Notes: generated from the sequence alone by a model not told the origin. A stretch of DNA of 64,000 nt from Paraescarpia echinospica (GCA_020002185.1 CM034544.1:5306054-5370053); one strand, 5' to 3'; shown: positions 1 to 10,174, counted from the stretch's first letter. Numbers and translations: made by a program.

Positions 1-548
1 GGAGGTAGTTGGGTTGACAGATATTGTGAAGGGGATGGACATGAGAATTAGCAAAGAGACAAACAGGTGGAATGGAAAGAGACGACAAAGAGAGAGTTGG
101 GAATACTGTGACACTGAAGGAGCAGACTAGTGGCAAGGAGACTAAGGAAAGGAGACTGAGAGGAGGGAAGGTCATTGAAGTGGAAGAAATTGGAGAATCG
201 ACGGCAGGAAACGTGACAGGCGTGAAAGTGGCAGGGGAGAAAGTGACCGTAGAATAGGAAGTAGGAGGGAAAATGGGACGGGAGAGCAGAGAAGAAAATG
301 CGATGGGAGGAAAGTTGACGGGACGAAAGGAAGTGAGAGAAAATGTAACAAAAAAGAAGTCGATAAAAGGGACGATGACTGGAGGAAAGGTGACAATAGG
401 TAAATCGACAGGAATGAATGGAACGGAAAAGAATGTGACAGGTCAGAAGACGACAGGGGAAAAAACAACAACCAGACAGATGCAAACCGGAGAAGGAGCT
501 ACACCAAGGCAGTGATTGCGGGGGCAATGAATAAAGAGAGGGTGTTAA
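1..548 (+). mobile_element. CR1-like LINE ORF1 remnant, lysine/glutamate-rich linker
   Basis: The sequence aligns by eye, base for base over most of its length, with 53,411-53,935, the charged linker of a CR1 element's ORF1 (repeated KVTGEK-like and RKEVRENV-like stretches). Reading frames at 72-257 and 273-515 are parts of one original frame broken by a stop near 255. The fragment runs off the left window edge. It stops at 548, exactly before the codons for the GDS esterase motif, where an L2 element begins; the matching continuation appears at 4344-4437. It is a dead remnant. Confidence 0.65.
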
Positions 549-686
549 TAATAATAAATAACTTCTTAAGCGCCAATATCCACAGACAATCCGTGCTCAG
601 TGGCGCACCAAAACCAAAGGATTAAGCATTCTCGTACTCGTGTGCTAGGCGAGATTCGTCAACAAATGGATGGATGTGCTAGGAAG

Positions 687-1548
687 CTAGGGAGGATAGG
701 CGATATTGAAAAGATAGGTTTTGAGGAGACGACGAAATGTAACAATATTTTCTGCTAATTTAACATTAACGGGAAGCGAATTCCATATAGTTGGCGCGGC
801 AACTGAAAAAGCTCGAGTTCCAGCCTTTGTCTTAACTCTAGGAACAGATAGCAACTTCGAACTAGACGACCGAAGTTGTCTGGCTTGTCTGGCTGGTGTG
901 AGCATTGAGTGTAAATAACTAGGTTGTTTGGATGAAAGGGCTTGGTAGGTGATTGTGCAGATCTTATACATAATGCGATATCGCACGGGGAGCCAATGCA
1001 GTGATTTTAGAAGTGGCACTGAGCGGGAGAATCGAGGAGATTGTGTGACTACCCTTGCTAAACAATTTTGGACGCGTTGTAGTTTTGCAATATCCTTGAT
1101 AGCAATATTATGAAGGAGGGAATTGCAATCATCTAATCTGCTGCTAACAAGAGCTGTTGCGATAGTCTTAGTGACAGAAAGCGACATATGTCGGCGAATG
1201 CGGCGAAGATCACGGATATGATAAAAACAGCAACGGCACGTTTGGGATGTGTTGTCTGAAATTGAAGTCGCAATCAAAGGTCACTCCTAGATTCCGTACT
1301 GATGCTGCTGGTGTGATAGTTTGACTCAGGATGCATGTTGGAAAAAAGTCATTTAGTTTACCTCGCTGCATTGGAGTACCAATGATGAGGAATTCCGTTT
1401 TGTCTGCATTTAATTTTAATTTACTATCGGTCATCCATGAAAAAACATCTTGGAGACAATCGTTGAGTCGGTTTAGAGAATGACTTGTATCGGGCGTGGC
1501 CAAGGAAATGTAGATCTGTGTGTCATCTGCATAAAGGTGATGATCCAA
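687..1548 (-). pseudogene. L2 ORF, C-terminal part: YADD block and C-terminal domain
   Basis: Two frames cover this part. The first (1210-1548) has HHLYADDTQIYISL, the reverse-transcriptase active site with two catalytic aspartates, then LKLNADKTEFLIIG and RNLGVTFD, the usual thumb-side blocks. A frameshift near 1270 leads to the second (687-1277), which has SSRLDDCNSLLHNI, LKSLHWLPVRYRI and FSVAAPTIWNSLP, and ends YLFNIAYPP. This C-terminal layout is diagnostic of the L2/CR1 group. The remaining 549-686 is the 3' untranslated tail. Confidence 0.78.
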
Positions 1549-1549
1549 G

Positions 1550-3190
1550 TTATGACTGGATTACAGAGCTGAGTGGTGTAGTGTAGAGAGTGAAAAGCAA
1601 AGGCCCAAGAACGGAACCCTGGGGAATGCCACATGAAGTGGGGAGTGAGGTTGAAAAGTAATTATCTATCTTTATACATTGATGTCGATTGGTTAGATAT
1701 GAAGAAAACCAGGTCAGAGATGTGCCAGATATGCCATACCACAATAATAAATGTTTGACAAGAGTGTTGTGATCAATGGTATCAAAGGCGGCAGACAGAT
1801 CAAGCAAGGTAAGTGCAGTTACTTTGCCTTTATCAATGTTTAATATAACATCATTGTGTACTTTTAGGAGAGCAGTCTCAGTAGAATGAAATTGTTTGTA
1901 TGCTGATTGGAGCACACTGGATAAACAAGTTGAGCTAATATGACGCCTTAGACGGCTTGCTACGACTTTCTCAAGTATCTTAGAAATAAAGCTAAGATTA
2001 GAAATTGGCCTATAATTTTTGAAATCATCTTTTGGCAGAGAAGTCTTCTTGAGAACAGGATTTACATGTGCGTGTTTAAAATCATCTGGGAATTTACCCG
2101 AACTTAGTGATACATTTATGATATTCGTTATTGTACCAAGTAAAGAGTCAAGACATGCTTTTAGTAGTATGGTTGGTAATGGATCGAGATCGCATGACTT
2201 ATTTGGGGAGGACATTATTATTTTCCTCACTTCATCAACTGTGGCTGGCTCAAACAGTACAAGTGGAGAATTTGCTTGTGGGGAGTCCACATTTACAGTA
2301 CTTAAAGTGTGACATGGAAAATCAGAACGTATAAGACTTATTTTATCTTTGAAATTACTAGAAAACGAGTCACACAGAGATTTGACTGACACATGACTAG
2401 GTAGAGATGGAGGCGACCGTCTATGTAAAATATGATTTACGCAGTTCCATAGCTGACGTGGGTTATCAGAGTTACTCGAGACCATGTTTGTGTAATAATT
2501 TGATTTAGCTTTGGCCATTTGTCTGTTGCAGTAGTGACACTGTTTAGAATATCGTGATCTGTCCAAAGGCGAGCGTGATTTGCGCCATACACGTTCAAGA
2601 TAGTGCCGGCGCTTTTTAGACTGTAGAATTTCAGGAGTCATCCATGGAGCATGTGGCTTTTGGGACACATATTTAGATCTCAGGGGTGCATGTTTATTAA
2701 GTAAATCTTTGAGTACTTGACAGTACTGTCGACACAGATCTGACAGATGTTCTTTGGGTTTACTGATGAGGTCGGATTTAAGGATGTCTGTCATTAATGC
2801 GGCAATGTCAATCTTATGGATCGGTCGGTAAAACACTTTGTTTTTGGACTCTACGGGAATTCTAGGAACTTTGAGATCAGCAATGACAGTGTGGTGGTCT
2901 AATAAACCATCTGAAGCAGTAGGTGTCTGAATATTGTTACAATCTGAGCGGGTGATTAAGAGATCGAGCCAGTGGCCATATATGTGTGTTGAGAAGGTAA
3001 CATGTTGTTTCATGTCATAGGATGCCAGAATGTCATTAAATGTACTTGTTGTTGATGAAGGTGTGTCCAGATGAAGATTAAAATCACCGAGTATATAAAA
3101 TTCTGAATAAATAGTTGCCAGATTTTCAATTAAATCCTGGAATTCTTCAAAGAAATGGGCCGGGTGTCCTGGAGGGCGATAAATGCACAA
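1550..3190 (-). pseudogene. L2 ORF, middle part: endonuclease end and reverse transcriptase
   Basis: This 546-codon frame starts inside the endonuclease: YRPPG, ILGDFNLHLD (GDFN metal/catalytic block) and a DHHTVIADLK block equivalent to the SDH motif. The reverse transcriptase follows with FKNYRPISNLSFISKILE (block 2), SAYKQFHSTETALL (block 3), LLDLSAAFDTIDH (block A, catalytic aspartate) and GIPQGSVLGPLLF (block B). A one-base slip near 1550 puts the YADD block into the next frame. Product role: target-primed reverse transcription of the element's own RNA in the nucleus. Apart from the end frameshifts the 1.6 kb is uninterrupted, so the copy is not ancient. Confidence 0.8.
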
Positions 3191-3960
3191 AAAATATAAT
3201 CAGAGAAAGATGAATCGGAAATTTCGGCACAGATGGCCTCAAAGCTGGAGTAATCAGGGTTTGAATGCAAATTAACTTTGAACTGTTTTGAGACGAGAAA
3301 TCCAACACCAACACCTCGTCCAACTGAACGTGGGCGATGATGGAAGGTGAAACTGGAAGGAGAAATGTCAGCAATGCATGCAGCTGTGTCATGTGGTCTG
3401 AGCCAGGTCTCAGTGACTGCAAGGATTGTCTTGGAAGTTAATAAATCGGTAAGCGAGGCTGTTTTGTCTCGAATAGATCGAACGTTAGTGGTGGCTACTC
3501 GAATATTGCGCCTGATAGCAGGTCCAGGATTAAGACTTACATCTCCTGCTAGTAGTAAAATAATTGCCAATTTAAACGTTGGCTTAGAGCGGGGGATTGG
3601 CAGTAACTTTCTATTAAAGCAAAGATTAAGACATGGCAAACTGTGAAGATGTGACAAGGAATGTTGTGTTCTCATGTACTGAGAAACTGTTAAAACGACA
3701 GCCGACCGTTGGGGACTAAGTAGCTTGCACAGCGTAAAATCGTGACCTCTCGAAGCAGCAGAACAGGATACAAATAAAACACACAATAGAAATGCTGGGG
3801 ACATTGTCTTTCCTCGAAATGGTGAAGAATAAAATGATAATGTCTCATAAAAATAATAAATAATTGAAAATAATAAAATATTATAAAACTGTATAATTGT
3901 ACTAAAAATAATGTAAATTTCTAGGTTATTAAAGAGTGGGTTGGCGATAATCAATGGCAA
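3147..3960 (-). pseudogene. L2 ORF, N-terminal part: leader, 2A-like motif, endonuclease start
   Basis: The open frame starts at 3960, but the methionine at 3804 (residue 53) is the more likely start: it opens MSPAFLLCVLFVSC, a good secretory signal-peptide pattern (short n-region, hydrophobic core, small residues at the end). About 70 residues later comes ILLLAGDVSLNPGP, ending at base 3520. This matches the 2A ribosome-skipping pattern (hydrophobic run, then GDV-x-x-NPGP), with serine where glutamate is commonest. The endonuclease then begins with NVRSIRDK and the TETWL motif, which carries the catalytic glutamate of APE-type endonucleases. The frame breaks near 3170 and continues in the next entry. 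2A motifs at this position are known from CR1/L2 elements of marine invertebrates. Function here is inferred. Confidence 0.7.
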
Positions 3961-4007
3961 TATTACAGGTCGTATGATTGTTCGCGCTCAGCAGGCCTGT
4001 GCAAAGT

Positions 4008-4036
4008 AACAAGACGTTTAAAAAGAACGTCTTGTT
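4008..4036. repeat. Perfect 11-bp hairpin in the L2 5' region
   Basis: AACAAGACGTT and its exact reverse complement are separated by 7 bases. A second, smaller dyad (AGGGG-ACTG-CCCCT) lies at about 4066-4079. Both sit upstream of the L2 leader frame on the minus strand. Confidence 0.7.
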
Positions 4037-4343
4037 GAAAAGGCCAGTTAGTATATAGTTTATAAGGGGACTGCCCCTACCTTAGTATGTTGTGTACATA
4101 AGCCTGCTAGCGCGAAAATCAAATCGACCTGTATTATCGCCCAACTAATTTAAGTACAAGATTTAACAGCGTTGGTGGTGACAATTTGTAAAATGTTTGT
4201 TTAAGCAAACAGTGCAATACGTTGACACTAATTCTACACTAGTGTCACAGACAAAATTAAACGTTAAATTGCAAAAATGATTTTAAATCACGCAGTGACA
4301 AAATAAACAAGTACCACCTTACGCCACCTAGCGACCAACCAAA

Positions 4344-4437
4344 ATGGGCGACTCTATTCTAAGAAACACATATCAGACACTATGCGAGGAGGTGGGCGTA
4401 ATTATTTGTTTATCGGGGGCTAGGATAGAAAATGTGC
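4344..4437 (+). mobile_element. CR1 ORF1 esterase fragment (GDS motif)
   Basis: The 93 bases from ATGGGCGACTC align without gaps to 53,948-54,040 of the complete CR1 copy, with 70 of 93 bases matching by hand count. The peptide begins MGDSILR and ends in a GARIENV stretch, block I of an SGNH-type esterase. The other half of the same ORF1 lies at 1-548, so the L2 element probably inserted here. The lower similarity on this side leaves open a second CR1 subfamily. Confidence 0.55.
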
Positions 4438-4486
4438 GCCATATTGGATAAGTATCATATTTCCGCTTCCTGTATTATTGCGTTGG

Positions 4487-6898
4487 TTAATTTAACAAGA
4501 TTTAACAAGATTGCCATCCAGAAAATTACTCTGGATGACAGGTGGACAAGGAAGCCTTTTGGCTTATCGAGAGTCCAATACTTTTTATCTACATGTATCC
4601 CGCCTTTTTTAGGTGTGTGTCGATTTTATTTTTAAACATATTCACGCTACTAGCACCAACACAATCAGGAGATAATCTGTTCCATTCATTTACAGTCCTT
4701 TGTGAGAATGAGAACTTTCTTATATCTAATCTACACTGCTCCTTTACTAATGTAGCTTTATGTCCTCTGGTCCTTCTATCTTTCTTAACTGAGAAAAAAA
4801 TGTTTCTATCAATATTTTCATAACCATTCAATATTTTAAACATTTCTATGTGATCTCCTCTCAATCTCCTGGTCTCTAGTGTTGTTAAACCACATTCTTT
4901 TAGGCGTATTTCGTAACTAAGATCCCTCAGATTTGGTATCATTTTAGTCGCTCTCCTCTGTACTCTTTCTAGCATATCTATGTCCTTCTTGCGATATGGC
5001 CTCCATGCTTGTATACAATATTCTAAATGAGGCCTCACTATTGTTTTGTACAGCGGTACTATTAATTCTTTTTTCTTATACGCTATATTTCGCCTAATTA
5101 ATCCAAGGATTTGATTTCCCTTTGACGCTGCAATTCCGCACTGCTCTGAAACCTTCATATCAGCAGTAATGGTTAACCCTATGTCCTTTTCTTTTACAGT
5201 AGTACTTAGAACAGTACCCCCCATTTTATATTTTACCTCTTCATTCCCATGACCTGTGTGGAGGCATTTACATTTCCCAAAATTGAACAGCATTTGCCAC
5301 TTTTCAGACCATTTGATCAACCTATCAAGATCATCTTGTAAATGCTGTCTGTCTCCATCACTTTTAATCCTTCTAAACACTTTTGTATCATCCGCAAATT
5401 TTAACACCTTGCTTGTTATATCATCGTCCAAATCGTTGATATATATTAAGAATAATATAGGTCCTAGTACTGATCCCTGTGGTACCCCACTCAATACCGA
5501 TTTCCAGTTTGAAGCCTCCCCATCAACTACTACACGTTGTCTTCTGTCATTCAGCCATTTTTCTATCCAGTTTATTATACCATTTCCTATGCCATGGGCC
5601 TTTAGCTTAAGGAGTAATCTTTGATGTGGTACTTTGTCGAAAGCTTTTTGAAAATCTAAATAGATGATATCTACTGGTGATCCCTCATCTACCCACCTAG
5701 TGATGTCTTCCAAAAAACATAACATATTTGTTAAGCATGACCTCGCTTTTAAAAACCCATGTTGAGATGGGTTTATCAAGTTATGTTTAACAAGAAAATC
5801 CACCATGTGATCTTTAATTAGTCTTTCTAATAATTTGCAAATCACTGATGTTAAACTCACTGGTCTATAGTTCTCTGACTTGTTTCTCGAACCTTTTTTA
5901 AATAACGGTATAATGTTTGCCTCTTTCCATTCTAAAGGAACCACTCCCTCTTCTAATGACAAATTGAAAACTGTTGCAAGCGGTACGCTAATTTGTTCTA
6001 CAATTTCCAATAGTAGTTTGGGCGGAATCCCATCCACTCCAGGTGATTTATTATCCTTCATAGCCCTTATTTTCTTAGCTACCATTTCCGAGGTTACAAC
6101 TAACTGTCCTAAATAGTCTGAATCTGCCCCCTTGAACTTAGCCTCTGGTACTGGCAGTGAACTAATATCTTCCCTGGTAAACACTGAACTAAAATACTCA
6201 TTCAGGTCTTCTGCCATTAAGAATCCCTCTGATATTGTATTTCCAGCACTATCTTCTAGAGGACCGACCTTATCCTGAACTTTCTGTTTGCTTCGAATAT
6301 ACGCATAAAAACTCTTACTGTCATGTTTTATATTACTAGCAAATTTTTTTTCATAGCTTCTCTTTGAATTTCTAATTTCAGCTGTAGCTTGATTAAGTGC
6401 TTCTTTATAAATGTTGTAGTCTTCATCATTTCCAGTACATCTATATGACTTCCACATCATTTGTTTATACTTAATTTTTCTAATGGCTTCTTTCGATAAG
6501 TGTTTCTTTTTAGACCGTTTCCCTTGTTTTTTGAAAGGTACAAATTTATCGACTATGCACTTAATTTCACTATTTAAGATATTCCAGCATTCGGATGCTG
6601 TCTTATTCTTCAGTGTGTTATTCCAGTCTATCTTTGCTAAATATTTCCTCATGTCCTTATACCTTTCTTTGTGAAAATTTCTCCTATACTGCTTTTTACT
6701 ATTCCTTTCTGATTTTACTTTGATGGTAAAATGTATCTGGTTGTGATCACTACTCCCCAGTGGCTCACATATCTTGACATTGTCAACTAATTCTTTCTGT
6801 GAGGACAAAACTAAGTCTAACACATTCTCTCCCCTGGTTGGTTCTAGCACATGTTGAGAAAGGAAACTATCTTGTACTAAAACTAAAAACTTGTGGTA
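4487..6898 (-). mobile_element. 5'-truncated CR1 LINE
   Basis: On the minus strand the copy begins inside the endonuclease (at 6898), runs through a full reverse transcriptase and ends in a short 3' untranslated region containing CACCTGTCATCC-like sequence and the terminal direct repeat TTGTTAAATC at about 4487-4520. The same 3' end is seen at 57,230-57,312. The 5' truncation and short 3' repeat are typical of CR1 insertion by target-primed reverse transcription. It abuts the LTR remnant of the Ty3/gypsy element, which it may have cut. Confidence 0.85.
4589..6898 (-). CDS. CR1 ORF2 endonuclease (partial)-reverse transcriptase
   Basis: An uninterrupted frame of 753 codons follows the first methionine (6850), and it stays open upstream to the truncation point. 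Visible blocks: SSDHNQIHFTIK (endonuclease C-terminal SDH motif), SPGVDGIPPKLL and ENYRPVSLTSVICKLLERLI (RT blocks 1-2), SQHGFLKARSC (3), IIYLDFQKAFDKVPH (A), GVPQGSVLGPILF (B), VLKFADDTKVF (C, FADD active site), then LGLIRRNI, a C-terminal VQRRATKMI block and WNRLSPDCV. It lacks the start of the endonuclease and ORF1, so it cannot move by itself, but the absence of stops over 2.3 kb indicates recent insertion. The frameshifted copy at 54.6-57.2 kb is its close relative. Confidence 0.85.
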   Translation of the reverse strand, partial: YHKFLVLVQDSFLSQHVLEPTRGENVLDLVLSSQKELVDNVKICEPLGSSDHNQIHFTIKVKSERNSKKQYRRNFHKERYKDMRKYLAKIDWNNTLKNKTASECWNILNSEIKCIVDKFVPFKKQGKRSKKKHLSKEAIRKIKYKQMMWKSYRCTGNDEDYNIYKEALNQATAEIRNSKRSYEKKFASNIKHDSKSFYAYIRSKQKVQDKVGPLEDSAGNTISEGFLMAEDLNEYFSSVFTREDISSLPVPEAKFKGADSDYLGQLVVTSEMVAKKIRAMKDNKSPGVDGIPPKLLLEIVEQISVPLATVFNLSLEEGVVPLEWKEANIIPLFKKGSRNKSENYRPVSLTSVICKLLERLIKDHMVDFLVKHNLINPSQHGFLKARSCLTNMLCFLEDITRWVDEGSPVDIIYLDFQKAFDKVPHQRLLLKLKAHGIGNGIINWIEKWLNDRRQRVVVDGEASNWKSVLSGVPQGSVLGPILFLIYINDLDDDITSKVLKFADDTKVFRRIKSDGDRQHLQDDLDRLIKWSEKWQMLFNFGKCKCLHTGHGNEEVKYKMGGTVLSTTVKEKDIGLTITADMKVSEQCGIAASKGNQILGLIRRNIAYKKKELIVPLYKTIVRPHLEYCIQAWRPYRKKDIDMLERVQRRATKMIPNLRDLSYEIRLKECGLTTLETRRLRGDHIEMFKILNGYENIDRNIFFSVKKDRRTRGHKATLVKEQCRLDIRKFSFSQRTVNEWNRLSPDCVGASSVNMFKNKIDTHLKKAGYM

Positions 6899-7020
6899 AT
6901 TCCATACCTTGTTCCTATTGTACGCTCTCTTGCCTCGACTTCCGTTTTGAGATAAGTCTGTTCAATAAATGTTCTCGTCGTTATCGAGTCTTTCCCTTCT
7001 ATACTGGCGTGGTGGCAGCG
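6899..7020 (+). mobile_element. Ty3/gypsy 5' LTR end and primer-binding site
   Basis: An AATAAA-type signal (about 6964) lies about 40 bases before TGGCGTGGTGGCAGCG, a primer-binding-site-like sequence of the sort found in Mag-related gypsy elements. The upstream part of the LTR is missing because the CR1 copy abuts it at 6898. LTR identity is inferred from position before the gag-like frame; no intact second LTR exists to compare. Confidence 0.45.
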
Positions 7021-7157
7021 TTTTCACTACTGATGTGGATAGATACTCGTATAGCCAAACAAACGGCACGACGAATGCTTACTTTCTGTACGCAGTAATT
7101 AACATTGAACATTGCCGGCATTTGCATACACGATTGAGCTACACGTCAAACGCGACA

Positions 7158-7718
7158 ATGGCTCAGTCACAGAGAGCTCCAAAACAGTGGTCTCTTTCAA
7201 AACACGAAACACTGACGTCATGTGAGAGCTGGCGCCAAAACCTCCAATATACTCTATCATTGGACGCGAATTTCGCACCATTCCTACTCGACCAGGTAAC
7301 ATGGGGAAAGAAAACTAACACTTCTCCACTCAGAGGCTTACTTGACGATACCGAAGACACACCAGGTTTGGTTAGGCGAACGGCACAACAAAAAGTCGCG
7401 CACTTAGAATTAATGCTTGGGCAGATTGCCAACTTCTGTCCGATCATATCGCGAAATACCATCGTCAAAAACTCGACATCCGTCAACTCCATATGGCAGG
7501 CAATCAGACTTCACTTCGGGTTTCAGACAAGCGGCGCTCATTTCATAGATTTCGCCGACATAAAACTTGAATCAGACGAAAACCATGAGGACCTATTTCA
7601 ACGCCTCCTGGCGTTCGTTGATGATAATCTGCTGACAGTGGGTGGCGGTATATCACACCACGACGAGTTCCCGACCGTAGATGAGGACTTATCACCGTCG
7701 CCTAGCCCTAAAGCGTGA
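7158..7718 (+). pseudogene. Ty3/gypsy gag-like fragment
   Basis: The frame from ATG 7158 encodes MAQSQRAPKQWSLSKHET and then a capsid-like helical stretch (ESWRQNLQYTLSL, LELMLGQIANFCP, SVNSIWQAIRLHFGF, RLLAFVDDNLL). The arrangement resembles gag of Mag-type gypsy elements, where capsid starts soon after the leader. The frame is open upstream to 6969, within the LTR, but 7158 is the sensible start. No CCHC zinc knuckle or protease follows: the frame runs straight into sequence where the middle of the reverse transcriptase begins, so an internal deletion joined gag to pol. Confidence 0.55.
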
Positions 7719-8571
7719 ACACTACAAGCTTCCTGTGCTGGACGACATTCTACCGAAGCTTGTGAATTCCAAGAAATTTGCTGTGTGTGACTTGCAACAA
7801 GGATATCTACACTGCGAACTGGATGAAGAATCTAGCCTACTGACTACTTTCGCAACACCGTTTGGGCGGTATCGTTGGCGACGACTACCTTTCGGCTTGA
7901 AAGTCAGCAGTGAAATTTTCCAAAAGCGTCTGCAACAAGCACTGGAAGGGTTGGAGAATGTTCACTGTGTTGCTGATGATATTATCATCCATGGATACGA
8001 TGACTCTGATCTCTGTGTCAAGATCCAGAAGCTGCTCCAAAGATGCAAGAAACATGGGATCAAACTGAACCTTGAGAAATGTCGCTTCAATGAGAATGAA
8101 ATCCAGTTCTTAGGCCATGTTGTCACAGTTGATGGTCTCAAACCTGACCCATCCAAGGTCGAAGCTGTTCTGAAGATGAAGAGTCCGTGTGACAGGGAAG
8201 CCGTGGAGAGGCTAAGAGGTACAATAACTTACCTGGCGAGATACGTACCCAAGTTGACTGATGTATTCAGTCCCATTGCTGCTCTTGTACAACGAGATGT
8301 TGCCTGGATGTGGGGAGATGCTCAGAAGAAAGCTTTCACAACACTGAAACAACTCCTGGTTGAGGCACCCACTCTGGCTTACTTTGACGTGAGTAAGCAA
8401 CTGGTCATTCAGTGTGATGCTAGCCACTATGGCCTGGGATGTGCACTACTGCAGGAAGGAAGACCAATTGCTTACGCCAGTCGTGCTTTGACTGACACAG
8501 AGACCAGATATGCCATTATAGAGAAAGTGGCATCAGTTCACCTATGGTCGCCCCATCCTTGTCTACAGTGA
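7700..8571 (+). pseudogene. Ty3/gypsy pol: reverse transcriptase and start of RNase H
   Basis: The protein picks up at REHYKLPVLDDILPKL (RT block 2; the usual N-terminal ~100 RT residues and the protease are absent). It continues with KFAVCDLQQGYLHCELDEES (block A), RYRWRRLPFGL, CVADDIIIHG (VADD active site in place of the usual YXDD), LNLEKCRF and FLGHVVTVDGLKPDP (thumb). The RNase H start is LVIQCDASHYGLGCALLQEGRPIAYASRAL, with catalytic aspartate, followed by ETRYAIIEK. After this a deletion and frameshift near 8540 break the RNase H. It once made cDNA from element RNA in virus-like particles. Confidence 0.8.
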
Positions 8572-9005
8572 CCACAAGCCCCTAGAGGCAGTAACAAAGA
8601 AACCTCTGGACAGACCACCCAAGCGTCTACAGGGCATGCTCCTACGTGCACTTGCGTATGACATTGATGTCAAGTACTTGGAAGGCAAGAAGATGTCTCT
8701 CGCTGACACTCTGTCTCGTGCCTTCCTGCCAGCTGGACAGGAACAACCGACCACTGAGTTCGAAGCTATCCATGCTGTGAACTATCTATCCATGAGAGAA
8801 GATGTTGTCCAGGACATTCGTAATGCCACCGAGCAAGATGCCACTCTACAAGTGCTGACAGCTGTCCTGCTACATGGCTGGCCCGAGAAACCAGATGTGC
8901 CGCCACCTGCTGTGCCTTACTACCACTTCAGAGATGAGTTGGCCGTCACTGATGGATTGGTGTTCCTCGGCGAAAGACTTGTGATTCCACAATCCATGAG
9001 ATCAT
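8545..9005 (+). pseudogene. Ty3/gypsy pol: RNase H end and linker
   Basis: In a new frame the sequence resumes with YGRPILVYSDHKPLEAV (RNase H, SDHKPL motif), RPPKRLQGMLLRALAYDIDVKYLEGKKMSLADTLSRA (LADTLSR is the gypsy RNase H end motif) and a linker to integrase. The conserved EMLAIVFGLERFHQY-type stretch expected between the two frames is missing, so a small deletion accompanies the frameshift. The frame stops at 9005-9007, just before the integrase zinc-binding domain. Confidence 0.75.
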
Positions 9006-9008
9006 AAA

Positions 9009-10174
9009 TTAAGAAGGATGTTCACCTAGGCCACGTTGGCATTGAAGGATGCCTAAGACGAGCAAGGGAGTTGGTGTTCTGGCCTGAAAGCAGAAATCAA
9101 AGAGTACATCCAAACGTGTGAAGCCTGTCGTGAGTTCGAACGTTCTCAGACTAAGGAAACTCCGATGAGCCATGATGTGCCGGACCGTCCATGACAAAAG
9201 GTCGGTGTCGACCTGTTCTCTTACCAAGGAAAGGACTACCTAGTCACCACTGACTACAGATCAAACTTCTGTGAAATAGACTATCTACCAACCACTGGCT
9301 CCAAGGCAGTAATCACAAAGCTCAAAGCTCACTTTGCTAGGATGGGAATTCCGGACACTGTAGTTACTGACAATGGTCCACAACTGGTGTCAGACAAGTT
9401 TGCTCATTTCAGTAAGAAATGGGGATTCGAACATGTGACGACATCTCCACACCACAGTCGCTCAAACGGCAAGGTGGAATCATCGGTGAAAGCTGCAAAG
9501 AAGATGATCAAGAAAGCACAATGCGCTGGTGATTACCAATATTTAGCACTGCTGAATATCCGCAACACCCCAACTCAAGGAATGAAGAGTAGTCCTGCAC
9601 AGAGGCTACTAGGTAGGCGGACGAAAACAATTCTTCCAACAGCTCAAAGTCTTCTGGAGTCGCGGTCGTCTGTGCAGCAACATGAAACAGATATGCTGAA
9701 AAGGACACAACGCCGTCAAGCCAAGTACTATGACAAATCTGCTACAGATCTCCCACATCTGCATCAAGGTGATACCGTCCGAATGAAGCCGTTCAAGCTT
9801 GGAGTCAAGTCATGGAAGAAAGCGAAGGTGGTGAGACGACTGGATGAAAGGTCCTATGAAATTGGAGATAGTGAGGGAACAGTGTACAGGCGCAACCGTG
9901 TACACCTAAGAAGAACACACGAAACACCTCCTCATGTGTTCGTTGAGGAGTCCATGGATATCCCATCCTAAGATGATCCTCTAGTCACTCCAGTTGACCC
10001 AATTCGGGCCAACACACCAGTTGAAATTCAGCCGAACACACCGGTTGAACAACAACACCAGAGTGACCAGACGGAACCACACTCTCCGGTACGTCCAACG
10101 ACACCCAGGAAGTCCGAGAGAATCAACAAGTCCAAGCTACCCAGCAAATACAAGGACTATGTTGTATCTAAATG
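9009..10174 (+). pseudogene. Ty3/gypsy integrase
   Basis: Pieces of an HHCC zinc-binding domain are readable at 9010-9140 (HLGHVGIEGC in one frame, CEACREFERS in another) with frameshifts. The catalytic core is present from about 9200: VDLFSYQGKDYLVTTDY (first aspartate), VTDNGPQLVSDKF (second aspartate) and GKVESSVKAAKK (glutamate). The longest clean frame is 9342-9971. An in-frame TAA at 9969 interrupts a C-terminal tail that would otherwise run on to a TGA at 10,174, ending KSERINKS and KYKDYVVSK, a common end of gypsy Pol. The plausible full DDE core with frame damage marks a dead but not very old copy. Confidence 0.78.

Larger units (their letters stand above)
549..4343 (-). mobile_element. 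Near full-length L2-clade LINE
   Basis: On the minus strand this element has a 5' untranslated region (about 4343-3961), an N-terminal leader with a 2A-like motif, an APE-type endonuclease, a reverse transcriptase and a C-terminal domain containing LHWLPVRYRI and an FSVAAPTIWNSLP motif typical of L2/CR1 elements. The 3' end is an (AAT)n tract at 549-560 on the plus strand, preceded by the short GC-rich 3' tail usual for L2. Coding is broken by at least three frameshifts (near 3170, 1550 and 1270). It sits inside a CR1 ORF1 remnant, whose two halves flank it. Confidence 0.8.

Noticed and set aside
48..527. 159-codon minus-strand Ser/His/Phe-rich frame
   Set aside because: Antisense shadow of the CR1 ORF1 linker; the same shadow appears at 53,182-53,888.
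3130..3960. Starting the L2 protein at the first methionine (3960)
   Set aside because: The first 52 residues come from AT-rich sequence with low-complexity Ile/Tyr/Phe content; the methionine at 3804 begins a plausible signal peptide and is preferred.
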